From positions 260,118 to 324,117 of the forward strand of contig NZ_JADPIE010000004.1 of assembly GCF_015666175.1 (NCBI RefSeq): a DNA stretch of 64,000 nt, read 5' to 3'. Under the pieces are notes generated by a model, which saw nothing but the letters and a program-made list of their open reading frames with translations, did no database searches and had not been told where the DNA came from. Source of the DNA: Halonatronomonas betaini. GTDB taxonomy: Bacteria > Bacillota > Halanaerobiia > Halanaerobiales > Halarsenatibacteraceae. Positions 17,688 through 25,349 of this stretch are shown here, piece by piece. Numbering within the stretch: position 1 is the stretch's first letter; every line of letters begins with the position of its first letter. Both the position numbers and the translations under genes were made by a program.

Positions 17688-17795
17688 CAGCTAATACAAA
17701 AGTTGTAATAGCAAGACTTTAAAGATTCATTTTTATTTTCTGACAATAATCGTTGTAAGCTCAAGGAGCTTGATATTTCAAGCTATTTCTCCAAT

Positions 17796-17823
17796 TAGAC
17801 ATTTATTATATTAATGATATAAT
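17796..17823 (+). promoter_or_regulatory. Probable promoter of rtcB
   Basis: TAGACA (17796-17801), 16 bases, TATAAT (17818-17823), 33 bases before the rtcB ATG. No sigma-54 -24/-12 element or RtcR gene was seen. Confidence 0.55.
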
Positions 17824-17856
17824 GAAGTAAAGAGACATCAATGGAGGTGAATATTA

Positions 17857-19185
17857 ATGACTTTTTATAAGTTTCCAGTTGAAGAAAATATGAATTGTCC
17901 GGTCTATTTATTTGCCTCAAAGGAAATTTATGCTGAGATAGAGAAGACAGCCTTAAATCAGCTATTAAATGCTTCAACATTGCCAGGAGTTGAAGTTGTT
18001 GTTGGTATGCCAGACTTGCATCAGGGTTATGGACTTCCGATCGGTGGTGTAATGGCTGCAGCCAGGAATGGACCTATTTCTCCTGGAGCTGTTGGATTTG
18101 ATATAAACTGCGGGGTCAGATTATTAAAGACTGGTTTAAAGGCCTCTGATCTCAAGGATAAAAATATAATTTTGAGAAGATTACAGCAGGCGATACCGGC
18201 AGGAGTTGGTGAGGGTTCTAATCTAAATTTTAGTGAGCGAGAATTTAAAGAGATTCTGGCTAATGGAGTCAGCAAATTAATAGAAGCAGGTTATGTATCC
18301 AGAAAAGCAGCTGCAAATTGCGAAGATAATGGGAATTTTAAAGAGGCTGATCCTGATACTGTTTCCAGTCAGGCTATCAGCCGGGGAATTGAGCAGTTAA
18401 ATACCCTGGGTTCTGGCAATCACTTTGTTGAACTGCAGGAGGTTGCCAGTGTTTCAGATAGTGATGAATTAGAAGAGGGAGATTTAATGGTGATGGTCCA
18501 TACAGGTTCCAGAGGCTTTGGCCATCAGGTGGCTACAGATTATATAGATCTGGCTAAAAAGACTAGGGATAAGTATGGTTTGAGTTTTCCAACCAATAAT
18601 TTAGCCTTTTTTCCCTGGGATAGTAAAGAAGGAAGAAATTATTTGGGAGCTATGGGTGCTGCAGCTAATTTTGCCTATGCCAACAGAACCTTTTTGACAG
18701 AGAGTATTAAAAGGGTATTTACTGAGCTTTATCCTGATAGTTATATCGAACTTTTTTATGATCATACCCATAATATTGCCAGGGAAGAAAAGCATGTTGT
18801 TAATGGTAAGGAGATGGATCTATTAGTCCATAGAAAGGGAGCAACCAGGCTTGCTTCAGGTGGCAAGGCATTAATACCAGGCTCAATGGGTACTGGCAGT
18901 TATGTTGTAAAATCAGCTGATTCTGAAAACACCAGGCTTTCTTTGAATTCAACAGCCCATGGCGCTGGTCGGAAGATGAGCAGAACCCAGGCTAAGAAAT
19001 CTATCAGTAGACAGGATCATATGCGGAGTTTAGGAGATGTTGAGGTTGTATCTGCTGGCAAGAATATTCTTGATGAATCACCTCTTGCCTATAAAGATAT
19101 CACAGAAGTGATTAGTTCTTTACAGATTAGTGACCTGGCCTATCCAGTTGCCCAGTTAAAGCCTCTATTATGTATAAAAGGCTAA
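17857..19185 (+). CDS. rtcB: RtcB family RNA ligase
   Basis: GTP- and Mn-dependent ligase joining 2',3'-cyclic phosphate (or 3'-phosphate) to 5'-OH RNA ends. The 442 residues contain the family motifs VGFDINCGVRLL (metal-binding Cys), GSGNHFVE (metal His), HTGSRGFGHQ, HNIAREEKH, RKGATR and STAHGAGRKMSR, the last carrying the guanylylated His. The fit to the RtcB family is complete. It starts behind a GGAGGTGA site and its stop abuts pcm. Without other RNA-repair genes its role could be repair of cleaved tRNA or rRNA. Confidence 0.95.
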   Translation: MTFYKFPVEENMNCPVYLFASKEIYAEIEKTALNQLLNASTLPGVEVVVGMPDLHQGYGLPIGGVMAAARNGPISPGAVGFDINCGVRLLKTGLKASDLKDKNIILRRLQQAIPAGVGEGSNLNFSEREFKEILANGVSKLIEAGYVSRKAAANCEDNGNFKEADPDTVSSQAISRGIEQLNTLGSGNHFVELQEVASVSDSDELEEGDLMVMVHTGSRGFGHQVATDYIDLAKKTRDKYGLSFPTNNLAFFPWDSKEGRNYLGAMGAAANFAYANRTFLTESIKRVFTELYPDSYIELFYDHTHNIAREEKHVVNGKEMDLLVHRKGATRLASGGKALIPGSMGTGSYVVKSADSENTRLSLNSTAHGAGRKMSRTQAKKSISRQDHMRSLGDVEVVSAGKNILDESPLAYKDITEVISSLQISDLAYPVAQLKPLLCIKG

Positions 19186-19200
19186 ATGAGGGGGATTCCT

Positions 19201-19842
19201 ATGACTGATGATTTTTATGAAGCTAGAATTAATATGATAGATAGGCAGATTAAGAATAGAAAAATTGATGATAGTGAGATTTTAGAAGCTTTTAAAGCGG
19301 TACCCCGGCATGAGTTTGTACCTGAAGAATATCAGAATCTGGCCTATGCAGATAGACCATTACCGATTGGTAATAATCAAACTATCAGTCAACCATATAT
19401 TATAGCTGCTATGTTAGTTAGACTAGACTTAGATGATGATGCTAAGGTCCTTGAAGTTGGGAGTGGCTGTGGCTATGTGCTGGCTATTTTAAGCCAGATT
19501 GTTGCTCAGGTCTATGGGATTGAGCGACAGTCTGCTTTAGTTGAGAGAAGCCAGAGGAGAGTAAATCAATTGGGTTATGATAATGTTGAGATTAAATATG
19601 GAGATGGTAAATTAGGCTGGGCTGAAAAGAGTCCTTTTGATGCTATTATTGTTAGTGCAGCTACCAGTGATGTTCCAGAAAAGTTGCTGGATCAATTAAG
19701 GCTAGATGGCAGGATGATTTTGCCTCTAGGAAATAGTTTTTCACAGCAGCTGGTTTTATATCATAAAAAAGCAGATGATAAATTTGATAGGGAAAAGTTA
19801 GAGCCGGTAAGGTTTGTGCCGCTGGTTGACGGTAAGTCCTGA
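19201..19842 (+). CDS. pcm: Protein-L-isoaspartate O-methyltransferase
   Basis: SAM-dependent repair of isoaspartyl residues in aged proteins. The 213 residues show the PCMT N-terminal AVPRHEFVPEEYQNLAYADRPLPIGNNQTISQPY signature (shown only in part here as AVPRHEFVP and NQTISQPY) and the SAM motif LEVGSGCGYV. ATG 19201 is preferred to ATG 19186 because GAGGGGG lies six bases before it and within the longer version. It is directly downstream of rtcB and probably cotranscribed. The cadA promoter begins 20 bases after its stop. Confidence 0.93.
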   Translation: MTDDFYEARINMIDRQIKNRKIDDSEILEAFKAVPRHEFVPEEYQNLAYADRPLPIGNNQTISQPYIIAAMLVRLDLDDDAKVLEVGSGCGYVLAILSQIVAQVYGIERQSALVERSQRRVNQLGYDNVEIKYGDGKLGWAEKSPFDAIIVSAATSDVPEKLLDQLRLDGRMILPLGNSFSQQLVLYHKKADDKFDREKLEPVRFVPLVDGKS

Positions 19843-19862
19843 TAGTTTTGTTCTGATAGGGC

Positions 19863-19891
19863 TTGACAATAATTCTCCTGGAGTATATACT
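19863..19891 (+). promoter_or_regulatory. Sigma-A promoter of the metal-efflux operon
   Basis: TTGACA (19863-19868), 17 bases, TATACT (19886-19891): an essentially consensus promoter in the gap between pcm and the ATPase gene. Confidence 0.85.
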
Positions 19892-19893
19892 AA

Positions 19894-19913
19894 ACTTGAA
19901 CAGTTGCTCAAGT
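19894..19913 (+). promoter_or_regulatory. ArsR/SmtB-type operator
   Basis: ACTTGAACAG and TTGCTCAAGT form an imperfect inverted repeat (one mismatch in the outer nine bases) centred just past the -10 box. TTGAACA-type half sites in a 12-2-12 layout are typical of CadC/SmtB-family operators, and such a regulator is coded in the same operon. Confidence 0.75.
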
Positions 19914-19945
19914 ATTATAACAAGTATATTGCCGGGGGAATATTT

Positions 19946-22090
19946 ATGATATTAAATTACAGGATAAATGGATATTATTGTTCAAGCTGTATGGATAAGG
20001 TTATTGATTCTATCAATAGTCTTCCAGGGGTTATTCAAGCTGAGCTTAATTTTAGTCTGGATAGAATTAAGATAGAATTAAAAAATGATAAAATCGATAA
20101 TGTTGAATCCTTTGATAACCAGGTTAAGGATTTAGTTGATAGATATGAACCCTCTGCTACTGTTGAGAAGGTCGATGATAGTAAGAGTTCTAAAAATCTG
20201 AATAAGTTTAACGAAAATGAAAAATGGTACAGGGATAAAAAGATCCATCGATTATTGCTCGGTGTAACTTTTGGCCTTTTTGGATTTCTTGCTACCAGGA
20301 ATAATATAGATATTTATAATATTAATATTGGTTTTTATTTGATCGGTTACTGGCTGGCAGGTGGCTCTGTCGTTAAGCAGGCTGCCAGGAATCTGGTTTC
20401 TGGCAAGGTTTTTGATGAGAACTTCTTAATGTCGATTGCTACTATCGGGGCGATGTTGATTGGAGAATGGCCTGAGGCTATTGCAGTTATGGCTTTTTAT
20501 AAGGTTGGGGCTTATCTTCAAAATAGAGCAGTCTCGTCATCTAAAAGCTCTATTAGAGAATTACTGGAGTTAAAGACTGATGCTGTCAAGGTTAAAACTG
20601 ATAATGGAGAGATCATTAAAAAATCTGCAGAGGAGATAGAGCCTGGCGATCGACTGGTGATCGGAGCTGGCGATAAGATTCCTGTAGATGGCAGGATAAT
20701 TGAAGGCCAGTCAGCTTTAAATACATCGGCTTTAACCGGGGAGTCTGAGCTGAGAAATGTTGGTCCTGGTGATGCTGTGCAATCCGGGATGGTTAATAGC
20801 AGTGGTTCTTTAATTGTCGAGGCTGAGAAATTATATAAGGATTCGGCAGTGGCCAGGATTATCAAGCTGGTTGAAGAGGCCACTGGCAGGAAGTCGAAGA
20901 CTGAAAAGTTTATCACTAAATTTGCCAGGTATTATACACCTGTTGTTGTTCTGCTGGCCTTGCTGGTTGCCATTGTGCCTCCGCTTTTAGGGGTTGGAAC
21001 CTTTAGCACCTGGGTTTACAGGGCTTTGATCTTCCTTGTGATTTCATGTCCCTGTGCGCTGGTTATTTCAATTCCATTGAGCTTCTTTGCCGGAATAGGT
21101 GTTTCTGCCCGTCAGGGAATTTTAGTTCAGGGCAGTAATTTCCTTGAGGCTCTGGCAGATATTAAATCTGTGATTTATGATAAGACAGGTACTCTGACTG
21201 AGGGAAAATTTAAGCTTGCTAATGTTGAATTATATAATGATTTTTCGGAGAAAGAGGTTTTAAGGGCTGCAATTTCAGCTGAACAGTATTCCAATCATGC
21301 CCTGGCTGAAGCCCTCCAGAATGAGAAGGAGCGCTTGGATAGGCTTTATGATGTCCAGGAGACTACTGAATTTCCTGGCAAGGGGCTTGAGGCTGTAATC
21401 GATGATCAACTTATCTGGATTGGCAGTAGAGGCTGGCTTGAAGAGGAGAAAGGTTTGAGTTTTTCAGAGAATGATAATGGTGGTGCCGAGGTTTTACTGG
21501 CTATTGATGAAAAACCGGCGGCTTTATTTAATTTTAAGGATCGGCTAAAGCCTGGTATTAAAGAAATTGTTAGAAATTTAAAGGCTAAAGGTCTTGAACA
21601 GGCTATTTTAAGTGGTGATAGACAGCAGGAGGTTGCTGAAGTTGCCGGGCAGCTAGGGATATCCTATTATTCTGAATTATTACCAGAGGATAAGTTATCG
21701 ATTTTAGAGGATATTAAATCCGGCCAGTCTAAAAAGGAGAAGCTGGCCTATCTTGGAGATGGGATTAATGATGCCCCTGCCCTGGCCAGATCTGATATAG
21801 GAATTGCCATGGGTGCTTTAGGAACTGATGTTGCTATTGATTCAGCAGATGTTGTGATTATGGACGATAGCTTAAGTAAGTTGCTTTCTGCTATCGATAT
21901 TGCAGATAGAACCAGGCGGCTTGTCTGGCAGAATATTATTATGGCTCTAGGGGTTAAGGTCGTATTTATGGTGCTGGGCTCGCTGGGACTGGCCGGTCTC
22001 TGGGCGGCAGTCTTTGCAGATGTTGGTGTGGCACTGCTGGCAGTTTTTAATTCATTGAGGATTTTATGGGATTATCGCCTGGCTGAGTAA
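19946..22090 (+). CDS. cadA: Zn/Cd/Pb-exporting P1B-type ATPase
   Basis: A 714-residue heavy-metal efflux pump. N-terminal metal-binding domain with GYYCSSC (about residues 8-14), then membrane helices, the actuator TSALTGES, the transmembrane CPC motif in VISCPCALVIS, the phosphorylation site DKTGTLTEG, the HP-containing-type N-domain segment (SNHALAEAL) and the hinge GDGINDAPAL. The CPC motif and SmtB-like neighbour favour Zn(II)/Cd(II)/Pb(II) over Cu(I). ATG 19946 has a CCGGGGGA ribosome binding site; upstream in-frame starts lie before the promoter and inside pcm, so they are not used. Followed 34 bases later by its regulator. Confidence 0.95.
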   Translation: MILNYRINGYYCSSCMDKVIDSINSLPGVIQAELNFSLDRIKIELKNDKIDNVESFDNQVKDLVDRYEPSATVEKVDDSKSSKNLNKFNENEKWYRDKKIHRLLLGVTFGLFGFLATRNNIDIYNINIGFYLIGYWLAGGSVVKQAARNLVSGKVFDENFLMSIATIGAMLIGEWPEAIAVMAFYKVGAYLQNRAVSSSKSSIRELLELKTDAVKVKTDNGEIIKKSAEEIEPGDRLVIGAGDKIPVDGRIIEGQSALNTSALTGESELRNVGPGDAVQSGMVNSSGSLIVEAEKLYKDSAVARIIKLVEEATGRKSKTEKFITKFARYYTPVVVLLALLVAIVPPLLGVGTFSTWVYRALIFLVISCPCALVISIPLSFFAGIGVSARQGILVQGSNFLEALADIKSVIYDKTGTLTEGKFKLANVELYNDFSEKEVLRAAISAEQYSNHALAEALQNEKERLDRLYDVQETTEFPGKGLEAVIDDQLIWIGSRGWLEEEKGLSFSENDNGGAEVLLAIDEKPAALFNFKDRLKPGIKEIVRNLKAKGLEQAILSGDRQQEVAEVAGQLGISYYSELLPEDKLSILEDIKSGQSKKEKLAYLGDGINDAPALARSDIGIAMGALGTDVAIDSADVVIMDDSLSKLLSAIDIADRTRRLVWQNIIMALGVKVVFMVLGSLGLAGLWAAVFADVGVALLAVFNSLRILWDYRLAE

Positions 22091-22124
22091 TTGGCCTTAT
22101 TATAATGATTGGAGGATATTAATT

Positions 22125-22520
22125 ATGGCTTCAGATTTAAAGGAAAAATCAGAGAGTTGTCTGACATGTGAGGTTTTTAATCCCCATGAGATGATTATTG
22201 AGCTGTTAAAGAAAAAGGAGCTGGATGAGGATGTCTACCAGCGGCTTTCAGATATTTTTAAGGCCCTTTCTGACCCGACCAGGCTAAAAATAATTAATGC
22301 CTTAAGGGTTAAGGAGCTCTGTGTATGTGATATTCAGGAGGCTGTTGGTCTTAGCACCTCGGCAGTATCCCATCAGCTCAGAATTTTGCGGAACCTTGAT
22401 CTGGTTAAATACAGGAAGGAAGGTCGCCAGGCTATTTATTCCCTGGCTGATGAGCATGTGCTGGCCCTTTTCAGTCAGGGGCTTGAGCATGTACTTGAAT
22501 CGATTCCTGAGAAAAAATAA
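22125..22520 (+). CDS. ArsR/SmtB family metal-sensing repressor
   Basis: A 131-residue winged-helix repressor that should release the upstream operator when it binds metal. Two complete metal sites are visible: an alpha-3N-type thiolate set (C12, C15 in the N-terminal arm plus ELCVCD with C66, C68), as in CadC, and an alpha-5 set D109, H111, H122, E125 with the exact spacing of SmtB D104/H106/H117/E120. The recognition helix region is LSTSAVSHQLRILRNL. It lies 34 bases downstream of the ATPase gene, so it is autoregulated from the same promoter. Confidence 0.93.
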   Translation: MASDLKEKSESCLTCEVFNPHEMIIELLKKKELDEDVYQRLSDIFKALSDPTRLKIINALRVKELCVCDIQEAVGLSTSAVSHQLRILRNLDLVKYRKEGRQAIYSLADEHVLALFSQGLEHVLESIPEKK

Positions 22521-22550
22521 ATTTATTTTCTTCAATGCACCAGGCGGTTA

Positions 22551-22579
22551 TAGACATTTATAACTGCTTATGATACTAT
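22551..22579 (+). promoter_or_regulatory. Weak candidate promoter ahead of the 11-bp repeat array
   Basis: TAGACA (22551-22556), 17 bases, TACTAT (22574-22579). Two mismatches in each hexamer direction from consensus make it only a candidate. It would start a transcript through the array to the terminator at 22950. Confidence 0.3.
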
Positions 22580-22644
22580 TAAAGTTTGAATATTAAATTC
22601 AGCTTTGAATTAGAATTTATGGGGATAGAATATTTTTGTTAATC

Positions 22645-22907
22645 TGGTGAAGGTTTTGGATAGAATATGGTGCCGGGATGGGTCTGAGCCGGAGCAATTC
22701 CGGAGGATTCCCGGAGCAATCCCGGAGGAGTCCCGGAGCAGACCTGGAGCACTCCTGGAGAATAACTGGAATACTTCTATGAAAAAGCTGAGAAGTTCTA
22801 TACCGTATCTATACCGTAAATGAACCGAATCTATATCGAATCTATACCGAATCTAAACCGAATCTAAACCGAAGCCAGACCGAAGAACGAGCGTATTTAG
22901 ACCGAAT
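22645..22907 (+). repeat. Tandem array of degenerate 11-bp repeats
   Basis: Non-coding array with an 11-base period. Units 22689-22776 are eight copies of CCGGAGCAATC-like sequence (CCGGAGCAATT, CCGGAGGATTC, CCGGAGGAGTC, CTGGAGCACTC and so on). Units 22798-22907 are ten copies of CTAAACCGAAT-like sequence (CTATACCGTAT, CTATACCGAAT, CTAAACCGAAG and so on). Two intermediate units bridge them, one of 10 bases, and TGG/CGG triplets at the same period run back to about 22645. The unit is not a multiple of three and no convincing ORF spans it. It lies between the ArsR gene and a strong terminator. I do not recognise it as a known element. Confidence 0.9.
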
Positions 22908-22949
22908 TTAAGTTATATGAGATCTGGATTAATTTAATAGAATTTATGG

Positions 22950-22986
22950 TCCTGATTGGTATTAAAATGCCAGTCAGGATTTTTTT
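22950..22986 (+). terminator. Strong terminator downstream of the repeat array
   Basis: TCCTGATTGGTAT pairs with ATGCCAGTCAGGA (13 bp, two G-U pairs) around a TAAA loop, followed by seven T. It ends whatever transcript crosses the array, either the cadA-arsR mRNA or a separate RNA. From 22987 to the next gene at 23190 I see nothing else definite. Confidence 0.9.
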
Positions 22987-23189
22987 ATTCTGCAGATAGT
23001 AATTCTGCTAACTGATTTATAGTTCTAATATACCAGGTTCAGGCCAGGTTTAGGGTAAATAGTTGATTTTATCTAAAAAAAAGGGGAGAGGTATAAATAT
23101 TCAAAGCATTTTTGGAGGAGATAGAGTAAAAAACTAGAATAGTATTATCAGGGCATATTATTTTCAATTAGTTGCTGAGGAGGTAGTTT

Positions 23190-23498
23190 ATGAGAATAAA
23201 AGATCATCCTGTCCTGGAGTTTGACCGGGGTCAAGAGATTAAGTTTACTTTTAATGGAGAAGAAATTAGGGCGTATGAAGGTGAGACGATTGCTGCAGCT
23301 CTTCATGCTGCAGGGGTTAAGGAGTTATCTAAAAGTCTCCGCCATGATCGACCGAGAGGTTTATTCTGTGCCATCGGTAATTGTTCTTCCTGCTTTATGG
23401 AGGTTGATGGCAGGGCTAATGTTAAGACCTGTGTAACTGAGGTTGAAGAGGGTATGGAAGTTAATACCCAGCAGGGAAAGGGGGAACTCAGTGGATAG
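23190..23498 (+). CDS. Proline dehydrogenase complex, 2Fe-2S subunit (N-terminal part of alpha)
   Basis: A 102-residue ferredoxin-fold protein with GETIAAALHAAG followed by the cluster-binding cysteines CAIGNCSSC and a distal Cys in VKTCVTE. This is the 2Fe-2S module seen at the N-terminus of the alpha subunit of HcnABC/SoxA/archaeal dye-linked proline dehydrogenases, here as a separate gene. Start is set by GAGGAGGTAG. Its last 8 bases overlap the GTG of the next gene, so the two subunits are translationally coupled. Function as part of proline oxidation is inferred from the operon and the P5C dehydrogenase that follows. Confidence 0.85.
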   Translation: MRIKDHPVLEFDRGQEIKFTFNGEEIRAYEGETIAAALHAAGVKELSKSLRHDRPRGLFCAIGNCSSCFMEVDGRANVKTCVTEVEEGMEVNTQQGKGELSG

Positions 23499-24621
23499 GA
23501 TTGAACTGGCTGTTGTTGGAGGAGGTCCCGCTGGTCTGGCAGCTGCTAATAAAGCAGCAGAATTAGGTTTAGAGAAAATAGTTTTATTTGAGAGAGATAA
23601 TTTTTTAGGGGGTCAATTAGTTAAACAGACCCATCAATTTTTTGGTTCAAAGGACCAATATGCAGGTACCAGAGGAGTAGATATTGCAGATGAACTGACA
23701 GAAAAGGTTCACAGTGAGGCTGGAATTGAGGTTAAGACTGGAGCTGTTGTTCAGGCTTATTATGAAGATGGTGTTATTGGCTATTTAGAAAATGAGAGGT
23801 TCCAGAAGGTAAAGCCTGAAAAGACGATAATTGCGACTGGAGCTGCTGAGAAGATGCTTTCATTTCCTAATAATGATCTGCCTGGTATTTATGGGGCAGG
23901 GGCAGTTCAGACTCTGATGAATCAGTATGGAATCTTGCCTGGCCAGGAGATTTTAATGATCGGGGCAGGAAATATTGGCCTGATTGTTACCTATCAGTTA
24001 TTGCAGGCCGGTGTTAAGGTTAAGGCTGTTGTTGAGGCTACAGATAGGATTGGTGGCTATGCTGTCCATGCTACTAAGATCAGGCGGGCAGGGATTCCTA
24101 TTTTGACAAAACATACGATTAAAGAGGCCAGAGGAGATTCAAAGGTTGAGGAGGCTGTTATCTGCCAGCTTGATGAAAACTGGAACATAATAGACGGAAC
24201 AGAGGAGATTTTAGAAGTTGATACTATCTGCCTGGCTGTGGGACTTACGCCAAAGGTTGATCTGGCCCTGCAGGCTGGCTGTCAGATGGCCTATGTGCCT
24301 GAATTAGGCGGTGATGTTCCTGTCAGAGATGAAGACCTGGAGCTAACCGAGAGGAATATTTATATTGCCGGTGATGCCGGAGGAATTGAAGAGGCGACTG
24401 CTGCTATTTTAGAGGGCGAGCTGGCTGCTGTTAATGCTGTTAAGGCAATTGCTGGCAAGAGCTCTAAATTAGATGCTGCCTATGCAGATGTTAGCGAAAA
24501 GCTGGCTGATTTGCGGAGAGGACCGGTTGGAGAAGAGATCAGGTCTGGCTTAAAGAAAGCAAGAGGTGATGAAAATGCTGGAAGAGACAGGTATTCCCGA
24601 CAGAGAAGATATTCAAAATAA
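23491..24621 (+). CDS. Proline dehydrogenase complex, FAD/NAD(P)-binding alpha subunit
   Basis: A 376-residue pyridine nucleotide-disulfide oxidoreductase-fold protein with the FAD motif GGGPAGLAAA, the second dinucleotide motif GAGNIGLIV and the FAD motif YIAGDAGG. It matches the HcnB / archaeal PdhA core and probably passes electrons from the catalytic beta subunit to NAD+ or ferredoxin. GTG 23491 is chosen because AAAGGGGGA lies just upstream; an in-frame ATG at 23443 is buried in the preceding gene. Together with the 102-residue gene it equals one archaeal alpha subunit (about 480 residues) split in two. Its C-terminus overlaps the next gene by 47 bases. Confidence 0.87.
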   Translation: MDRIELAVVGGGPAGLAAANKAAELGLEKIVLFERDNFLGGQLVKQTHQFFGSKDQYAGTRGVDIADELTEKVHSEAGIEVKTGAVVQAYYEDGVIGYLENERFQKVKPEKTIIATGAAEKMLSFPNNDLPGIYGAGAVQTLMNQYGILPGQEILMIGAGNIGLIVTYQLLQAGVKVKAVVEATDRIGGYAVHATKIRRAGIPILTKHTIKEARGDSKVEEAVICQLDENWNIIDGTEEILEVDTICLAVGLTPKVDLALQAGCQMAYVPELGGDVPVRDEDLELTERNIYIAGDAGGIEEATAAILEGELAAVNAVKAIAGKSSKLDAAYADVSEKLADLRRGPVGEEIRSGLKKARGDENAGRDRYSRQRRYSK

Positions 24622-25078
24622 TCTGCCTGACGAGGAACGCTTAAAAGAGGGGCCGGTGGCTATCTTTGAATGCTATCAGGAGATTCCCTGTGATCCCTGT
24701 TATTATAGCTGCCCGTTAGGGGCGATTAAAGAGTTTGAAGATATTAATAATCTGCCAGAGCTTGATTCAGATAAATGTACTGGCTGTGCCCAGTGCGTGG
24801 CTAACTGCCCTGGCCTGGCTATCTTTGTTATTGATTATACCTATAGTGAAGATGAGGGTGTTATCAGGCTGCCCTATGAGTTCTCGCCGCTACCAGCTGT
24901 TGATGAGCAGGTGATTGCTCTGGATCATTCTGGAGAAGAGGTTGGAACTGGCAGGATTGTCAGGGTTGTGAATAATGAGAATCAGGATAAGACAGCTATT
25001 GTCTGGCTGGCAGTTGATAAGGATAAACTCTTAACTGTCAGGCATTTTAAGAGGATGGAGGAGTCTGCTGATGGATGA
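24575..25078 (+). CDS. 4Fe-4S ferredoxin subunit of the dehydrogenase complex
   Basis: A 167-residue (about 19 kDa) protein with a first Cys group CDPCYYSCPLGAI and a canonical CTGCAQCVANCPG 4Fe-4S motif, then a C-terminal beta-rich domain. Size and position match the gamma/PdhF subunit of Thermococcales proline dehydrogenase. ATG 24575 is chosen for its AGAGGTG site; two earlier starts at 24566 and 24569 are inside that site. It overlaps both neighbours, a sign of coupled translation in a stable complex. Confidence 0.83.
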   Translation: MLEETGIPDREDIQNNLPDEERLKEGPVAIFECYQEIPCDPCYYSCPLGAIKEFEDINNLPELDSDKCTGCAQCVANCPGLAIFVIDYTYSEDEGVIRLPYEFSPLPAVDEQVIALDHSGEEVGTGRIVRVVNNENQDKTAIVWLAVDKDKLLTVRHFKRMEESADG

Positions 25079-25349
25079 GAATAATATTATTATCTGCCGT
25101 TGTGAAGATCTTTCCCTGGCTGAACTCAGGGATGTAATTGAGGATGGCTATGAGACAATTGATGAGATCAAGCGGGTTATTAGACTTGGCATGGGGCCCT
25201 GCCGGGGAGGAACCTGTCTTCAGCTGATTGATCGGGTTCTGGCTGAATATCAGGGGACTGGTAGAGATGCAATCCAGCAGCCGACTAACAGGCCTCCTGT
25301 TGAGGGTATGAAGCTTAAGGAGATTGCAGGTGGTCTTGATGAAATCTAA
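25071..25349 (+). CDS. BFD-like 2Fe-2S subunit of the dehydrogenase complex
   Basis: A 92-residue protein with the bacterioferritin-associated ferredoxin-like motif IICRCEDLS and the second pair GPCRGGTC, giving four cysteines for one 2Fe-2S cluster. Such domains are fused or adjacent to the alpha subunit in HcnB-like and proline dehydrogenase complexes (PdhX, about 10 kDa). It overlaps the ferredoxin gene by 8 bases and the catalytic-subunit gene by 11. Confidence 0.85.
   Translation: MDENNIIICRCEDLSLAELRDVIEDGYETIDEIKRVIRLGMGPCRGGTCLQLIDRVLAEYQGTGRDAIQQPTNRPPVEGMKLKEIAGGLDEI

Noticed and set aside
17767-17784. 7-bp inverted repeat AGCTTGA-TATT-TCAAGCT upstream of rtcB
   Set aside because: It lies before the promoter, has no T run and no known consensus; could be an operator but there is nothing further to support it.
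19814-19945. Upstream extension of the metal ATPase
   Set aside because: The in-frame start at 19814 lies in pcm and before the consensus promoter at 19863-19891; ATG 19946 has a proper ribosome binding site and gives the normal HMA-domain N-terminus.
22678-22782. 34-codon ATG ORF running through the first part of the 11-bp array
   Set aside because: No ribosome binding site, composition dictated by the repeat, and the repeat length is not a multiple of three, so it is most likely a chance frame.
22645-22907. CRISPR array
   Set aside because: Units are 11 bp, directly adjacent and degenerate; there are no spacers and no cas genes nearby.
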